From: Paenibacillus sp. FSL H8-0048
GTDB lineage: Bacteria > Bacillota > Bacilli > Paenibacillales > Paenibacillaceae
Direction of reading: 5' to 3'
NCBI RefSeq assembly: GCF_038002825.1
Contig: NZ_JBBODF010000001.1
Location: forward strand, 1,550,001-1,614,000
Length of the DNA: 64,000 nucleotides
Shown here: positions 1-7,608 of the stretch, one piece after another
Position numbering within the stretch: the stretch's first letter is position 1
How the letters are laid out: each line of letters starts with the position of its first letter
The notes under the pieces: model-generated
Told to the model about the DNA's origin: nothing
The model's input: only the letters and a program-made list of their open reading frames with translations
Databases searched by the model: none
Position numbers and translations under genes: made by a program

Positions 1-338
1 TCCCGCAGAATAATTAGCTTATGGGTATCCGTCCAACCAAATTCTTTAAGCACCTGCTTCACACTACCCCCGAAAGAGTCACCGCAGAGGATGTGGACAT
101 GGGTACTGTCAGGAGCAGGGTCCCAGAAGGCACGCTGTGCCGGAAGACTCATCAATGATGAGTACTGTTCAATCAATGCGGCAACCGGATCCGCCATATG
201 CTCCTCCAGAGGTCTCTCCAGTTGCCCAGACTGCTCCTTCAACTCGCTTATTCCCGCCAAAATCCGCGTCAAGTACTGCTTTACTTCCTCATCCCTGAGC
301 GTACTTACTGCCTTTTTGATCGCCAGCATGTCCTTCAA
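1..338 (-). CDS. DUF1835-type protein, N-terminal part, cut by left edge
   Basis: An open minus-strand frame runs off the left edge; about 112 codons are visible. After roughly 75 hydrophilic, mostly helical residues it reads HVHILCGDSFGGSVKQV, the opening motif of the DUF1835 family, which is often followed by a DUF3658 half. The family has no established function. The TTG at 338 is preferred as start because AGAGGTG ends six bases before it; an earlier TTG at 371 overlaps the stop of the upstream gene and has no ribosome site. It lies 34 bases downstream of the stalk-domain gene on the same strand and may be co-transcribed with it. Confidence 0.6.
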   Translation of the reverse strand, partial: MKDMLAIKKAVSTLRDEEVKQYLTRILAGISELKEQSGQLERPLEEHMADPVAALIEQYSSLMSLPAQRAFWDPAPDSTHVHILCGDSFGGSVKQVLKEFGWTDTHKLIILR

Positions 339-372
339 CGGATTCACCTCTGATTCAAAATCGAAATTCAAA

Positions 373-1203
373 CTAATTCCCGGAGGGATCGAGCAGGCGC
401 CCTTTTACAAGCAAATAAGCAGGCGTACTCGGTGTTTCGGTTTTAACGGTAACCTCAATCGTTCCATCCTTACGGACAGCCGGTCTTTCCCGCTTCTGCG
501 CCGGCAACTGAATCAATTGATCATCATAAAGTATATACGCCGCCACATCCGCCGCCCCTTCAGGAACATCCTTACCTGTAATATTCTTCGCCTTCACCGT
601 GAAGCTGCCTTTTGCAGGGTCAAAGGTGTAAGACACTGGCCGGAACGCATCGTCGCTAATGATCGTCCCCGGTGGGGAAGTGAAGGGGCCCTTCTCAGTG
701 TCCTCCAAAGATAGCTTGATCATATCCGTCTGCATCAGGGTTTCACCAGTCAGCGTGTAGAGCTGATTTGCCTGATCCCATTTGTTCACAATACCCAGAC
801 GTCCGGCAAGCACACTGACCGGAATGAACATCGAATTTTGTTCCATTACCGGAACCGTATCCATCGACCCGGCAACCCCGTTAACCGAAACAGCTTTGGA
901 ACCAATAGTGAACTTAACCGTTACACTATCCTTTTCGATGGCAGCCGTCCTAGCCTTGGCATCATAGCTGACCTTCGCCCCCATCAGCTCGCTAATGGAG
1001 CGAAGCGGAATCATCGTCCGGTAGTTGGCATCCACATATGGCGCCTTCGGTGCCGTATAGAGCACATAATAATCGTTGATTTTCAGCAGCGCAGGATATT
1101 TCTTAGCCGCCGCCTCGACTTTCCCCGGATTCCCCCCCGTGAACATAGCGAAGCTCAATCCCGCAGCAAATAAGGCTGTCAGCAATTTTTTACCTGTCTT
1201 CAT
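373..1203 (-). CDS. Secreted protein with copper-amine-oxidase-like stalk domain
   Basis: About 276 residues. A Sec signal peptide (KK then a hydrophobic core, likely cleavage near VEA-AA around residue 32) is followed by a Cu_amine_oxidN1-type stalk domain at about residues 40-150, with the usual MIPLRSISELMGAKVSYDAK-like and PVSVLAGRLG segments. These domains are common in Paenibacillus exported and cell-wall proteins and are thought to be binding or spacer modules, not enzymes. The C-terminal 110 residues are unassigned. Of two nearby ATGs, the one at 1203 is chosen since GAGAGG sits nine bases ahead of it but touches the ATG at 1212. Confidence 0.75.
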   Translation of the reverse strand: MKTGKKLLTALFAAGLSFAMFTGGNPGKVEAAAKKYPALLKINDYYVLYTAPKAPYVDANYRTMIPLRSISELMGAKVSYDAKARTAAIEKDSVTVKFTIGSKAVSVNGVAGSMDTVPVMEQNSMFIPVSVLAGRLGIVNKWDQANQLYTLTGETLMQTDMIKLSLEDTEKGPFTSPPGTIISDDAFRPVSYTFDPAKGSFTVKAKNITGKDVPEGAADVAAYILYDDQLIQLPAQKRERPAVRKDGTIEVTVKTETPSTPAYLLVKGRLLDPSGN

Positions 1204-1370
1204 CCCAAACATCCTCTCTTTTCCTCTACTTCATATATTTTTATCATCTTTCTTATTACTCCAAATCCCCGCATCAGTTGCGCCTCTCTACTAAAATCTA
1301 ACAAAATGCCCAGGGATGCAGTGTCATTTTCGTGACATGCCTTTTCTCAGCTTGAACACGTAAAAGCCAT

Positions 1371-1398
1371 TTGAATACTTACTTTATCTATTTATAAT
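1371..1398 (+). promoter_or_regulatory. Sigma-A promoter
   Basis: TTGAAT, 16 bases, then a perfect TATAAT, ending 17 bases before the AAAGGAG site of the following leader ORF. It reads toward the leader and HEAT-like gene. Confidence 0.6.
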
Positions 1399-1431
1399 TA
1401 GAGTGAAGTTAATGCAAAGGAGATTATTATT

Positions 1432-1476
1432 ATGAGCTATGCCAAAGTGCAAGGGGATGAAGGAGAATTATGCTAA
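1432..1476 (+). CDS. 14-codon leader peptide overlapping the next gene
   Basis: AAAGGAG at 1416-1422 followed by nine bases and ATG encodes MSYAKVQGDEGELC and a TAA. The stop overlaps the start codon of the following ORF (ATG at 1470), so the two would be translationally coupled. The strong ribosome site belongs to this short frame; the larger ORF has only AGGAG four bases from its ATG. It could be a coupling leader or the stub of an older gene. No homology can be claimed. Confidence 0.4.
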   Translation: MSYAKVQGDEGELC

Positions 1477-1874
1477 AGTCGTCCAGAATTTACACACCGC
1501 TCAATGATCCCTCCAGCGAGGAGATAAAGGACCGTCTAAAAAGAAATGACGCCGCTGATCTTCTGACGCTCCCTCTTTCTGTCGGTGAATACCATTCGAA
1601 CTGGAAGTTCGCCCAAGATACTTGTGCCCAGCTTGCGGATCATGAGTCTGCTGCTATTCGTGCTAATGCCGTTTTGGGATTTGCATACATCGCCCGGACG
1701 AAAGGACAGTTAGAGAAACACATCGTTAAACCCCTCGTCCTGAGAGAGCTTCGTGAGAATAAAGAATATGAATGGAGAATTCTAGATTCTATCGAGGATA
1801 TTAATTTATTCATGAAGTGGAACATAGGAAATAGAATTAATTACGAATGCGGGGACGTACATATTGGGTGTTAA
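1470..1874 (+). CDS. HEAT-repeat-like hypothetical protein
   Basis: 134 residues, predicted cytoplasmic and largely helical. The stretch around residues 45-100 (AQLADHESAAIRANAVLGFA and what follows) has the spacing and hydrophobic pattern of HEAT repeats and resembles small HEAT proteins sometimes found as immunity partners of polymorphic toxins; no toxin gene is next to it. The last 15 residues (NRINYECGDVHIGC) do not fit the helical pattern and continue in the same frame past the stop into a different protein tail, suggesting a deletion junction. Function unknown. Confidence 0.5.
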   Translation: MLKSSRIYTPLNDPSSEEIKDRLKRNDAADLLTLPLSVGEYHSNWKFAQDTCAQLADHESAAIRANAVLGFAYIARTKGQLEKHIVKPLVLRELRENKEYEWRILDSIEDINLFMKWNIGNRINYECGDVHIGC

Positions 1875-2018
1875 TACAAAGGGAAGAAGAAAGTTCGTTC
1901 ATGGCGAAAAGAGTTATTTAATGAAGAAAAACAGCAGCATTCTCTGCGTAGTTCCCTATGGAAATATGAGCATTCGAAATGGCAAATGGTGTTCCATCAA
2001 GGAACACCAGAAGCTTAG
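1875..2018 (+). pseudogene. C-terminal remnant resembling a DUF4440/NTF2-like protein
   Basis: Directly after the TAA of the HEAT-like ORF the same frame stays open for 47 codons to TAG at 2016-2018 and reads like real protein: LRSSLWKYEHSKWQMVFHQG is the typical C-terminal strand pair of DUF4440/SnoaL-type NTF2-fold proteins. There is no start or ribosome site for it, and the N-terminal two thirds of the fold are missing. The simplest reading is a gene fragment joined to the HEAT-like gene by deletion. Confidence 0.5.
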
Positions 2019-2065
2019 AATATTGGAAAACATTAGTTGATAGACATCTCTGCTGCCCTCTCCAC

Positions 2066-2255
2066 AAGTGAACTTAGTCTCCCTTTTTGGGAGGAGTGGC
2101 GTAAGGGATGTTTGGAACTCAGGAGCGATAGCGTCCGCCTTTGTCTCCCGATTTCACCCGCTAGAAGCGGCTTAAATCAAGAAATCTGGAGACAACAGCG
2201 GCCGAAAGTCCAAACGATCTCTGGAGCCACGACTAATCCCAAAGCAAACCTAAAG
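2066..2255 (+). repeat. Structured interspersed repeat, copy 1
   Basis: About 190 bp sharing GGGAGGAGTGGCG, GATGTTTGGAACT, GCGTCCGCCTTT and CAGCGGCCGAAAGTCCAAAC with a second copy at 4053-4259 in the same orientation. It folds into a closing helix (2104-2116 with 2209-2222), a long stem (2141-2155 with 2181-2195) and an apical CCGCT/AGCGG hairpin (2058 not included; arms 2158-2162 and 2166-2170). The long-stem sequence differs from copy 2 but remains paired. A 78-codon ORF over it is not regarded as a gene. The right end is less well defined than in copy 2. Confidence 0.7.
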
Positions 2256-2303
2256 AATTTAATTCGTCCTTGAGTGACTTTAACATACTTCACGCAGCAA
2301 CAT

Positions 2304-3488
2304 TCACTGGTTTTGAACTAGATGTTGAACATTCATCTCTGATTTAGAATTCATTCTATATAAAACGAGCATAGCGATCATAGCAACCGCAACCCCGGCA
2401 GCACCAATCCATGTAATAGATGCAAGCGAGACTGCTTCTATAGCTACCCCGCCAATACCAGCACCGGCTGCCATAGCCAGCTGCATCATAGACTGATTAA
2501 GGCCAAGCATCACACCTGAGGCTTCGGGTTCAATTGTCGTTAAATGATATTGCTGCGTCGGACCAGAGGACCATGCGGAGAACGACCACAATAATAACAC
2601 GGCCATTACACCAATGAGTGTATTCGTTACTAAAGACAATAGGATCATCATTACAATATGGAGTATCAATCCGCTGAATAAGGTTCGGTTAACCCCCCAC
2701 CGGTCCGTGCTGAAGCCACCGATTTTGGAGCCTATCATACTCGCTATTCCAAATATAAGCAAAGCACCGCTGAGATATTTATCACTTATGCCTGATACTT
2801 CAAGCAGATACGGTGAAAGATACGTATATGCTACCGAATATCCGCCAAGCCAAAAGAAGGTAACCGCGAGTCCCAATGCGACCTTAGGCTTTTGCAGCAA
2901 ACGTAATTGCTGCCGTAATGGAATAGGTTCATCTCCCTTAACTCGCGGGATGGCGAAAGAAAGTATAATCATTGCGATAATCCCCAGAAGGGCAATTCCC
3001 CCGAACACAGATTTCCAGCCAAGCGTATCCGCTGCAATGCGCCCAAGAGGAACGCCAATGATTAATGATGCTGTAAAGCCCATTACGACCGTTGCAATAG
3101 CGCTTGCTTGTTTACCCTCAGGGGCAATTTTCGCGGCAATGTTTAAGGCGGTAACCACCACTAACCCTGCGCCGATGGCCATAATGATGCGGGCAATGAC
3201 AAACAATCCGTACCCGGGCAAAAGAACAGCGAGAACATTAGATATCACAAACAAACCTAGACCCATCATGATTAATTTCCGTCTGTCTATCCCTGCGGTT
3301 ACAGCCATAAGAATTGGAGTGAATATAGCGTAGACTAGCGAAAAAATCGTAATTAATTGCCCGGCGGCAGCAACTGACACACCAAGCGAAACGGATACCT
3401 TATCTAGAATGCCTGACAGAATATACTCGGACGTCCCGACCAAAAAACTAACAATAGCTAAAATATACACTTTCCAGCTTACAGACAT
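2304..3488 (-). CDS. MFS drug/sugar efflux transporter (DHA1/AraJ type)
   Basis: 394 residues with about 12 hydrophobic segments, the size of DHA1-family proton-coupled antiporters such as AraJ, YdhL and YceI. The first helix region (FLVGTSEYILSGIL) and the loop after helix 2 (VTAGIDRRKLIMMGL, motif A-like) support this. Likely exports a small toxic compound. Start ATG at 3488 is used: AAAGGAG is 12 bases upstream, whereas the in-frame TTG at 3500 abuts it. Downstream of an ArsR gene on the same strand, with a palindromic operator between, so it is probably the regulated pump. Substrate unknown. Confidence 0.85.
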   Translation of the reverse strand: MSVSWKVYILAIVSFLVGTSEYILSGILDKVSVSLGVSVAAAGQLITIFSLVYAIFTPILMAVTAGIDRRKLIMMGLGLFVISNVLAVLLPGYGLFVIARIIMAIGAGLVVVTALNIAAKIAPEGKQASAIATVVMGFTASLIIGVPLGRIAADTLGWKSVFGGIALLGIIAMIILSFAIPRVKGDEPIPLRQQLRLLQKPKVALGLAVTFFWLGGYSVAYTYLSPYLLEVSGISDKYLSGALLIFGIASMIGSKIGGFSTDRWGVNRTLFSGLILHIVMMILLSLVTNTLIGVMAVLLLWSFSAWSSGPTQQYHLTTIEPEASGVMLGLNQSMMQLAMAAGAGIGGVAIEAVSLASITWIGAAGVAVAMIAMLVLYRMNSKSEMNVQHLVQNQ

Positions 3489-3522
3489 TGAATAATACAA
3501 CTCCTTTTAATATTTTGAATAT

Positions 3523-3576
3523 ACAATTCGTGAATTGTCGATATGATATATAAAAATACATATCGCGAATTGTCGA
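3523..3576 (-). promoter_or_regulatory. Operator cluster before the MFS gene
   Basis: Contains ACAATTC-gt-GAATTGT (3523-3538), a CGATATG/CATATCG inverted repeat (3539-3545 and 3559-3565) and GAATTGTCGA twice (3532 and 3567). The ATATCG half-sites match those before the ArsR gene, so the same repressor probably binds both. Confidence 0.5.
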
Positions 3577-3631
3577 ATCATAGTGCCAAGCTAAAGCTGA
3601 ATTCTGTGTTAAGAACTCAGTTTCATCTCTC

Positions 3632-3940
3632 TTACATCTCACTCATTGTGTATTGCGCTAACTGACGTATGGCTTCCTCGTCTCTCTGGTAATACGTAAA
3701 TTTGCCTATACGTTTTGTGGTAATTAGCCCTGCCCGCTGCAACATCGTAAGATATTGAGAGGCCGTTGACTGAGTCATGTTCAGCTTGTCGGTTATTTGA
3801 CTTACACAAACCCCAATCTCCTCCATATCCACTCCTTCGTGGGGTTTAAAATGAACGTACGGCTCTTTGAGCCATTGTAAGATCTGTAACCTGGATTCAT
3901 TCGATAAAGCCTTAAATACATCTATTGGATTCATAATCAT
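3632..3940 (-). CDS. ArsR-family transcriptional repressor
   Basis: About 102 residues with a winged-helix fold: DVFKALSNESRLQILQWL (helix 1-2), then a recognition segment around ITDKLNMTQSTASQYLTMLQ and a wing LITTKRIGKFTYYQ. No CxC metal motif of ArsR/SmtB is evident, so ligand is probably not an arsenic-type metal. The frame is open further upstream to 4048, but a perfect operator lies at 3945-3964, so ATG 3940 (or 3934) is the likely start although no good ribosome site is visible. Controls itself and the MFS gene by inference. Confidence 0.8.
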   Translation of the reverse strand: MIMNPIDVFKALSNESRLQILQWLKEPYVHFKPHEGVDMEEIGVCVSQITDKLNMTQSTASQYLTMLQRAGLITTKRIGKFTYYQRDEEAIRQLAQYTMSEM

Positions 3941-3944
3941 TATT

Positions 3945-3964
3945 ATATCGATGATTTTCGATAT
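3945..3964 (-). promoter_or_regulatory. ArsR autoregulatory operator
   Basis: Perfect inverted repeat ATATCGA-tgattt-TCGATAT immediately upstream of the repressor start; half-sites recur before the MFS gene. Confidence 0.55.
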
Positions 3965-4052
3965 GTCAATACGTAAGACATATTGGTTTTCCTTATATTT
4001 ATCTCGCATCGATAAAATTAGAGGGCTTTCCCACCTGCCTACCCCCACAGCT

Positions 4053-4259
4053 AGTGAACTTGAGCTTCCCCCTATTTGGGAGGAGTGGCGCAGGGGATGT
4101 TTGGAACTGTAGGAGCGTTAGCGTCCGCCTTTAGATTTGGATTTCTACCGCAGACTATGCGGCTTAGATCAGGAAATCCAAATCTAACAGCGGCCGAAAG
4201 TCCAAACAATCCCCGGAGCCGCGACTATTCCCAAACTCTCAGAGTGTCTAAGTTCACTT
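4053..4259 (+). repeat. Structured interspersed repeat, copy 2
   Basis: About 207 bp, same orientation as copy 1 at 2066-2255. The central stem 4131-4145 with 4173-4187 is a perfect 15-bp helix although its sequence differs from copy 1; apical CCGCA (4048 excluded; arms 4148-4152 and 4158-4162) and closing helix 4093-4105 with 4201-4214 are also kept, including a one-base bulge at the same place. Near-identical inverted ends AGTGAACTTGAG (4053-4064) and CTAAGTTCACTT (4248-4259) suggest a MITE-like unit. The right end overlaps the stop codon of the neighbouring permease gene. Confidence 0.7.
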
Positions 4260-5078
4260 CACCGACCCGATCATCCCAGCCACAAACTGCTTCTGCATCA
4301 CGAAGAACACCAGCGCAGTAGGAATCGTGCCGATTACAATCGCGATCATAATCATCCCGTAGTCCGGGGCATATCCAGAGCCGAGAGTGGAGATGAGCAG
4401 CGGCATGGTCTTGGTCTGCGGGGTCTGCAATACGATCAGCGGCCAGAGATAGTTGTTCCAGCTCGACATGAACGTAATGATCGCTCCGGCGGCGTAAGTC
4501 GTCTTCATGGTCGGCAGGTAGATGCGCAGGAAGATGCCCAGCTCGCTAAGCCCATCCATCCGGCCGGCCTCCAGTAGCTCCTTCGGGAACATTTTGGTGC
4601 TCTGCCGGAAAAAGAAAATCAGGAACGCAGTAGTCACGGTAGGCAGAATGACCGAGGTCATCGTATCGATACCCATCCACGGAAATACGTTCGAGATCTG
4701 GCCGAACATCCGGTACAGCGGGATCATCAGCGCGGCGAACGGAATCATCATCGACAGCAGCAGAATGTTGAAGACGATATCCTTCGAGCGGCTGCGGAAC
4801 ACCTCGAAGCCGTAGCCGGCCAGCGAGGCAATCAGCAGCGCCAGCAGCGTAGTGGTTATAGAGATTTTCGCTGAATTCATCAGAGATACCTGCAGGTCGG
4901 TGGTATCCAGCAGCTTGCGCAGATTCTCCAGCAGATGGGTACCCGGCAGCAGCCGCCCGCGGGTGACATCCACCGACTGGTTCGTCGAGCTGACCACCAT
5001 CCACAGGAACGGAAAGATGGAGACAATGGCCGCGATGCTCAGAAACAGATACATGAAGAAGCGTTTACTTTTAGCCAT
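4254..5078 (-). CDS. ABC sugar transporter permease, MalG type
   Basis: 274 residues, six hydrophobic segments, and the EAA loop EAGRMDGLSELGIFLRIYLP typical of CUT1 carbohydrate importers (MalG/UgpE/YesQ-like). It forms the membrane channel with the adjacent MalF-type permease. Start ATG 5078 (MAKSKRFF) overlaps the end of the upstream permease gene by eight bases; the longer frame to 5123 would overlap it by much more. No ATPase gene is nearby; such systems in Bacilli usually share an MsmX-type ATPase. Last gene of a binding-protein/permease operon; substrate not evident. Confidence 0.88.
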   Translation of the reverse strand: MAKSKRFFMYLFLSIAAIVSIFPFLWMVVSSTNQSVDVTRGRLLPGTHLLENLRKLLDTTDLQVSLMNSAKISITTTLLALLIASLAGYGFEVFRSRSKDIVFNILLLSMMIPFAALMIPLYRMFGQISNVFPWMGIDTMTSVILPTVTTAFLIFFFRQSTKMFPKELLEAGRMDGLSELGIFLRIYLPTMKTTYAAGAIITFMSSWNNYLWPLIVLQTPQTKTMPLLISTLGSGYAPDYGMIMIAIVIGTIPTALVFFVMQKQFVAGMIGSVK

Positions 5079-5967
5079 TCTTATCACCTGCCACTTTGAA
5101 CTGGATGACCGACAGCAGCGCAATCATAATCACAATCGAATACGATACGGTGGCTGCATAGCCGAAGTCTGCTGCATATTTGAACGACAAATTGTAGATA
5201 TACTGGGAGATCGTCTGGGTCGCGTTGCCCGGGCCGCCCTTTGTAATATTCATAACCTCGTCGAACAATTGCAGCGTTCCGATGGTTGAGGTAATCGAGG
5301 TGAACAGGATGATCGGCTTCAGCAGCGGGACCGTAATTCCGAAGAACTGGCGGGTAGAGGATGCTCCGTCAATTTTGGCGGCCTCGTAGATGGAGTGATC
5401 AATATTTTGCAGGGCCGACAGGTAAAAAATCATATTGTACCCCGTCCAGCGCCAGGTGATCGCTATGATAATGGTGATTTTGGCCCAGAACGGATCTGTG
5501 ATCCATTCTATCGGGGCACTGACCAGGTGGAGCTTCAGCAGCATCGTATTCACCAGGCCATTGCCGGAGAACAAATACTTGAATACTACAGAATACGCAA
5601 CCAGTGAAGTGACACAGGGCAGGAAGATCGCCGTCCGGAAAAACCCCTTAAATCTCAGCTTGCTGTCATTCAGCAGCACCGAGATAAACAACGCGAGGAT
5701 GATCATCAGCGGCACTTGAACCAGCAGATAGATGAAGGTGTTCTTAACCGATACAATAAATGTCTTGTCAGACAGAAGCCGTGAATAGTTATCGAAGCCG
5801 GTGAAGGTAAGATTGCTGCCCGTTCCCGTCTGGAACGACAAAATAAGTGCCTGAAGCATCGGGTAGAAATAGAAGACGAAGATTAGAATGACCGCAAGCA
5901 GGACGAAGGACCATCCGGTCAACACGCTTTTGGTGCGGAATCTTAGTTTGGAATTGGTTTGATGCAC
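5071..5967 (-). CDS. ABC sugar transporter permease, MalF type
   Basis: 298 residues with six membrane segments and the EAA motif EAAKIDGASSTRQFFGITVP of CUT1 importers. Starts with GTG at 5967, AAGGGA about ten bases upstream. Pairs with the following MalG-type permease, with which its end overlaps. The gene follows the binding-protein gene after a 118-base gap containing a stem-loop, a common way to make more binding protein than permease. Confidence 0.88.
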   Translation of the reverse strand: MHQTNSKLRFRTKSVLTGWSFVLLAVILIFVFYFYPMLQALILSFQTGTGSNLTFTGFDNYSRLLSDKTFIVSVKNTFIYLLVQVPLMIILALFISVLLNDSKLRFKGFFRTAIFLPCVTSLVAYSVVFKYLFSGNGLVNTMLLKLHLVSAPIEWITDPFWAKITIIIAITWRWTGYNMIFYLSALQNIDHSIYEAAKIDGASSTRQFFGITVPLLKPIILFTSITSTIGTLQLFDEVMNITKGGPGNATQTISQYIYNLSFKYAADFGYAATVSYSIVIMIALLSVIQFKVAGDKNG

Positions 5968-6010
5968 AGCTGCCCAGTCCCTTCCTGATTATTAAATATT
6001 ATAAAATAAA

Positions 6011-6030
6011 CCCCGGGCACAGCCCGCCTC
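6011..6030 (-). terminator. Intercistronic stem-loop between binding protein and permeases
   Basis: CGGGC-aca-GCCCG followed on the minus strand by GTTTATTTTAT. A leaky terminator or 3-prime stabiliser that would lower permease expression relative to the binding protein. Confidence 0.4.
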
Positions 6031-6085
6031 CTGAACTCCCGGAAGCTGCAGGCCACGCCCAAGGTTCACGGTGTGCACAACCTAA

Positions 6086-7414
6086 TTATTTGATCTGTGA
6101 CTCGGCCTGGGCCTGGGCATCGCTCAGCACGCTGTCAATATCCTTGCCGTTCAGATAATTCTGCATCTCTACAATCAGGATGTCTTCAATCGCATACGTG
6201 TTAATTCCGTAATTGACGCTTGGAATCTGCTCCGTCCAGGCGGCGAAATCCGAGACAATCTTCTGGCCGCTGAAGAATTCATTGGCCTGGCTGTATGCCT
6301 CTCCGCCCGCAGCCGCTTTGAAGGTTCCAATGACACCGATGTCGGTGAGCAGCTTCTGGTACATTTCCACATTCGAGCCGAAGGTCTTCGCCATGAAGTC
6401 AGCGGCCGTCTCCTTACCGTCCACATTCATGACATACCAGGAGCTTCCGCCCAGGTTCGAGGCATGAACGGATTTGTTCACAGTCAGCTTCGGAAGCGGT
6501 GCAATGCCCCACTTTCCAGATTGTGACGCTTCAGCCGTAATCGAAGGTGTGATCCAGTTGCCTGTCGGCACGGAGGCAACATCGCCGCTGTTCAGGGCGG
6601 CAACGAACTGGCTCCAGTCTGCATGCACCTTGGCCACGTTCGATTCAGTCAGCTCCTTATAGATCTCAAAAGCTTCCTTAAGTGGTGCATTTCCCGCGAT
6701 ATTCGGCGTCTTGCCGTCTTCCTTCAGGTACCACTCGCCTGCGGATTGAATCATCACCCGGATCAGTCCGAGGTCGTTCGGATCGAGTGTAATCAGCGCT
6801 TTGCCGGTTTTCTCTTTCACCGCTTTGCCGATTTCAATATATTGCTTCCAATCGATATCCTGCAGATCGGCCAGCTTGTAGCCTGCCTGCTCCAGATAGT
6901 CGGTTCTGAGATAGAGGCCGGTAACGCCGGAATCAAAAGGAATCCCGTACTGCTTGCCGTCCAGGCTGGTCGGTCCGCTTTTGTAATCCGCGAAGTCGGT
7001 GCCCTTGATCGAGCTGCTCAGATCGTAGAAGGAATCCTTGTACGATTGCAGGAAGCTCTGGGAACGGTAATCCTCAATCAGCACGATGTTCGGCAGACCC
7101 TTGGTGGTTCCGGAATTCAGCCCCGTGTTCAGCTTCTGGATGATATCCGCCTGCGCATATTCCACAATGTTAATTTTCACGTCAGGGTTCGTCTTGGCAT
7201 ATTCTGCTTTGGCCACTTCCAGTGCGGCGATGTTGAAGGCAGGGTCCCAAGCCCAAATCGTAATTTCCTTTGCCTGTGCAGGCTCTGTAGCTGTTGTATT
7301 CTCTGTCTTTCCCGTGTCCGCGGCCGTATTGCCGGAATTCTTGGAACCGGAGTTCGAGCTGCAGGCCGTAAGCAGCAGCAGGCAAATCAGGACTAACGCA
7401 AAGCCTTTTTTCAT
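6086..7414 (-). CDS. Extracellular sugar-binding lipoprotein
   Basis: 442 residues. A lipoprotein signal peptide with lipobox LLTAC places the acylated cysteine at residue 18; a Ser/Asn/Thr-rich linker follows, then an SBP_bac_1-type solute-binding fold (ITIWAWDPAFNIAALEVAKA opening and later GIPFDSGVTGLYLRTDYLEQ). Captures a carbohydrate, probably an oligosaccharide, outside the membrane and delivers it to the two permeases downstream. The upstream 190 bases carry two CcpA-like boxes, and the YesM/YesN-type pair lies next, so control by both catabolite repression and substrate sensing is likely. Ligand cannot be read from sequence. Confidence 0.88.
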   Translation of the reverse strand: MKKGFALVLICLLLLTACSSNSGSKNSGNTAADTGKTENTTATEPAQAKEITIWAWDPAFNIAALEVAKAEYAKTNPDVKINIVEYAQADIIQKLNTGLNSGTTKGLPNIVLIEDYRSQSFLQSYKDSFYDLSSSIKGTDFADYKSGPTSLDGKQYGIPFDSGVTGLYLRTDYLEQAGYKLADLQDIDWKQYIEIGKAVKEKTGKALITLDPNDLGLIRVMIQSAGEWYLKEDGKTPNIAGNAPLKEAFEIYKELTESNVAKVHADWSQFVAALNSGDVASVPTGNWITPSITAEASQSGKWGIAPLPKLTVNKSVHASNLGGSSWYVMNVDGKETAADFMAKTFGSNVEMYQKLLTDIGVIGTFKAAAGGEAYSQANEFFSGQKIVSDFAAWTEQIPSVNYGINTYAIEDILIVEMQNYLNGKDIDSVLSDAQAQAESQIK

Positions 7415-7457
7415 TGGTAAGCCTCCCCTTTGATGCGCTTTACTGTATCCCGCTTGA

Positions 7458-7472
7458 ATGTAAGCGCTTATT
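7458..7472 (+). promoter_or_regulatory. CcpA (cre)-like site
   Basis: ATGTAAGCGCTTATT fits WTGNAANCGNWNNCW with one mismatch; 44 bases upstream of the binding-protein start. Confidence 0.45.
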
Positions 7473-7553
7473 TATTACATAAGTAATCTTATCACCCGCT
7501 CCGGGGGACCCGTTAGAACTTACTTTATGGGGATTGGTCATTTTATCGCCTGA

Positions 7554-7568
7554 TTGTAAGCGTTACCT
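7554..7568 (+). promoter_or_regulatory. CcpA (cre) site
   Basis: TTGTAAGCGTTACCT matches the cre consensus WTGNAANCGNWNNCW at every position. It lies between the sensor kinase and the binding-protein gene, in the promoter region of the latter. Confidence 0.55.
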
Positions 7569-7608
7569 TGACTGACGTTTGTTCTTTTTTTGGAAAATGG
7601 TAATAATC

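Noticed and set aside
2037..2273. 78-codon ORF in repeat copy 1 and 81-codon ORFs at copy 2
   Set aside because: Cover the structured repeat, frames differ between copies, and the base changes conserve pairing, not codons.
3448..3642. 64-codon minus-strand ORF between ArsR and MFS
   Set aside because: Overlaps operator sequences and the MFS start in another frame; no ribosome site.
2066..4259. Composite transposon carrying ArsR and MFS genes
   Set aside because: No transposase is present and the repeats are short structured elements; only the flanking arrangement is reported.
6623..7396. 257-codon plus-strand ORF
   Set aside because: Antisense to the sugar-binding lipoprotein gene, no supporting features.
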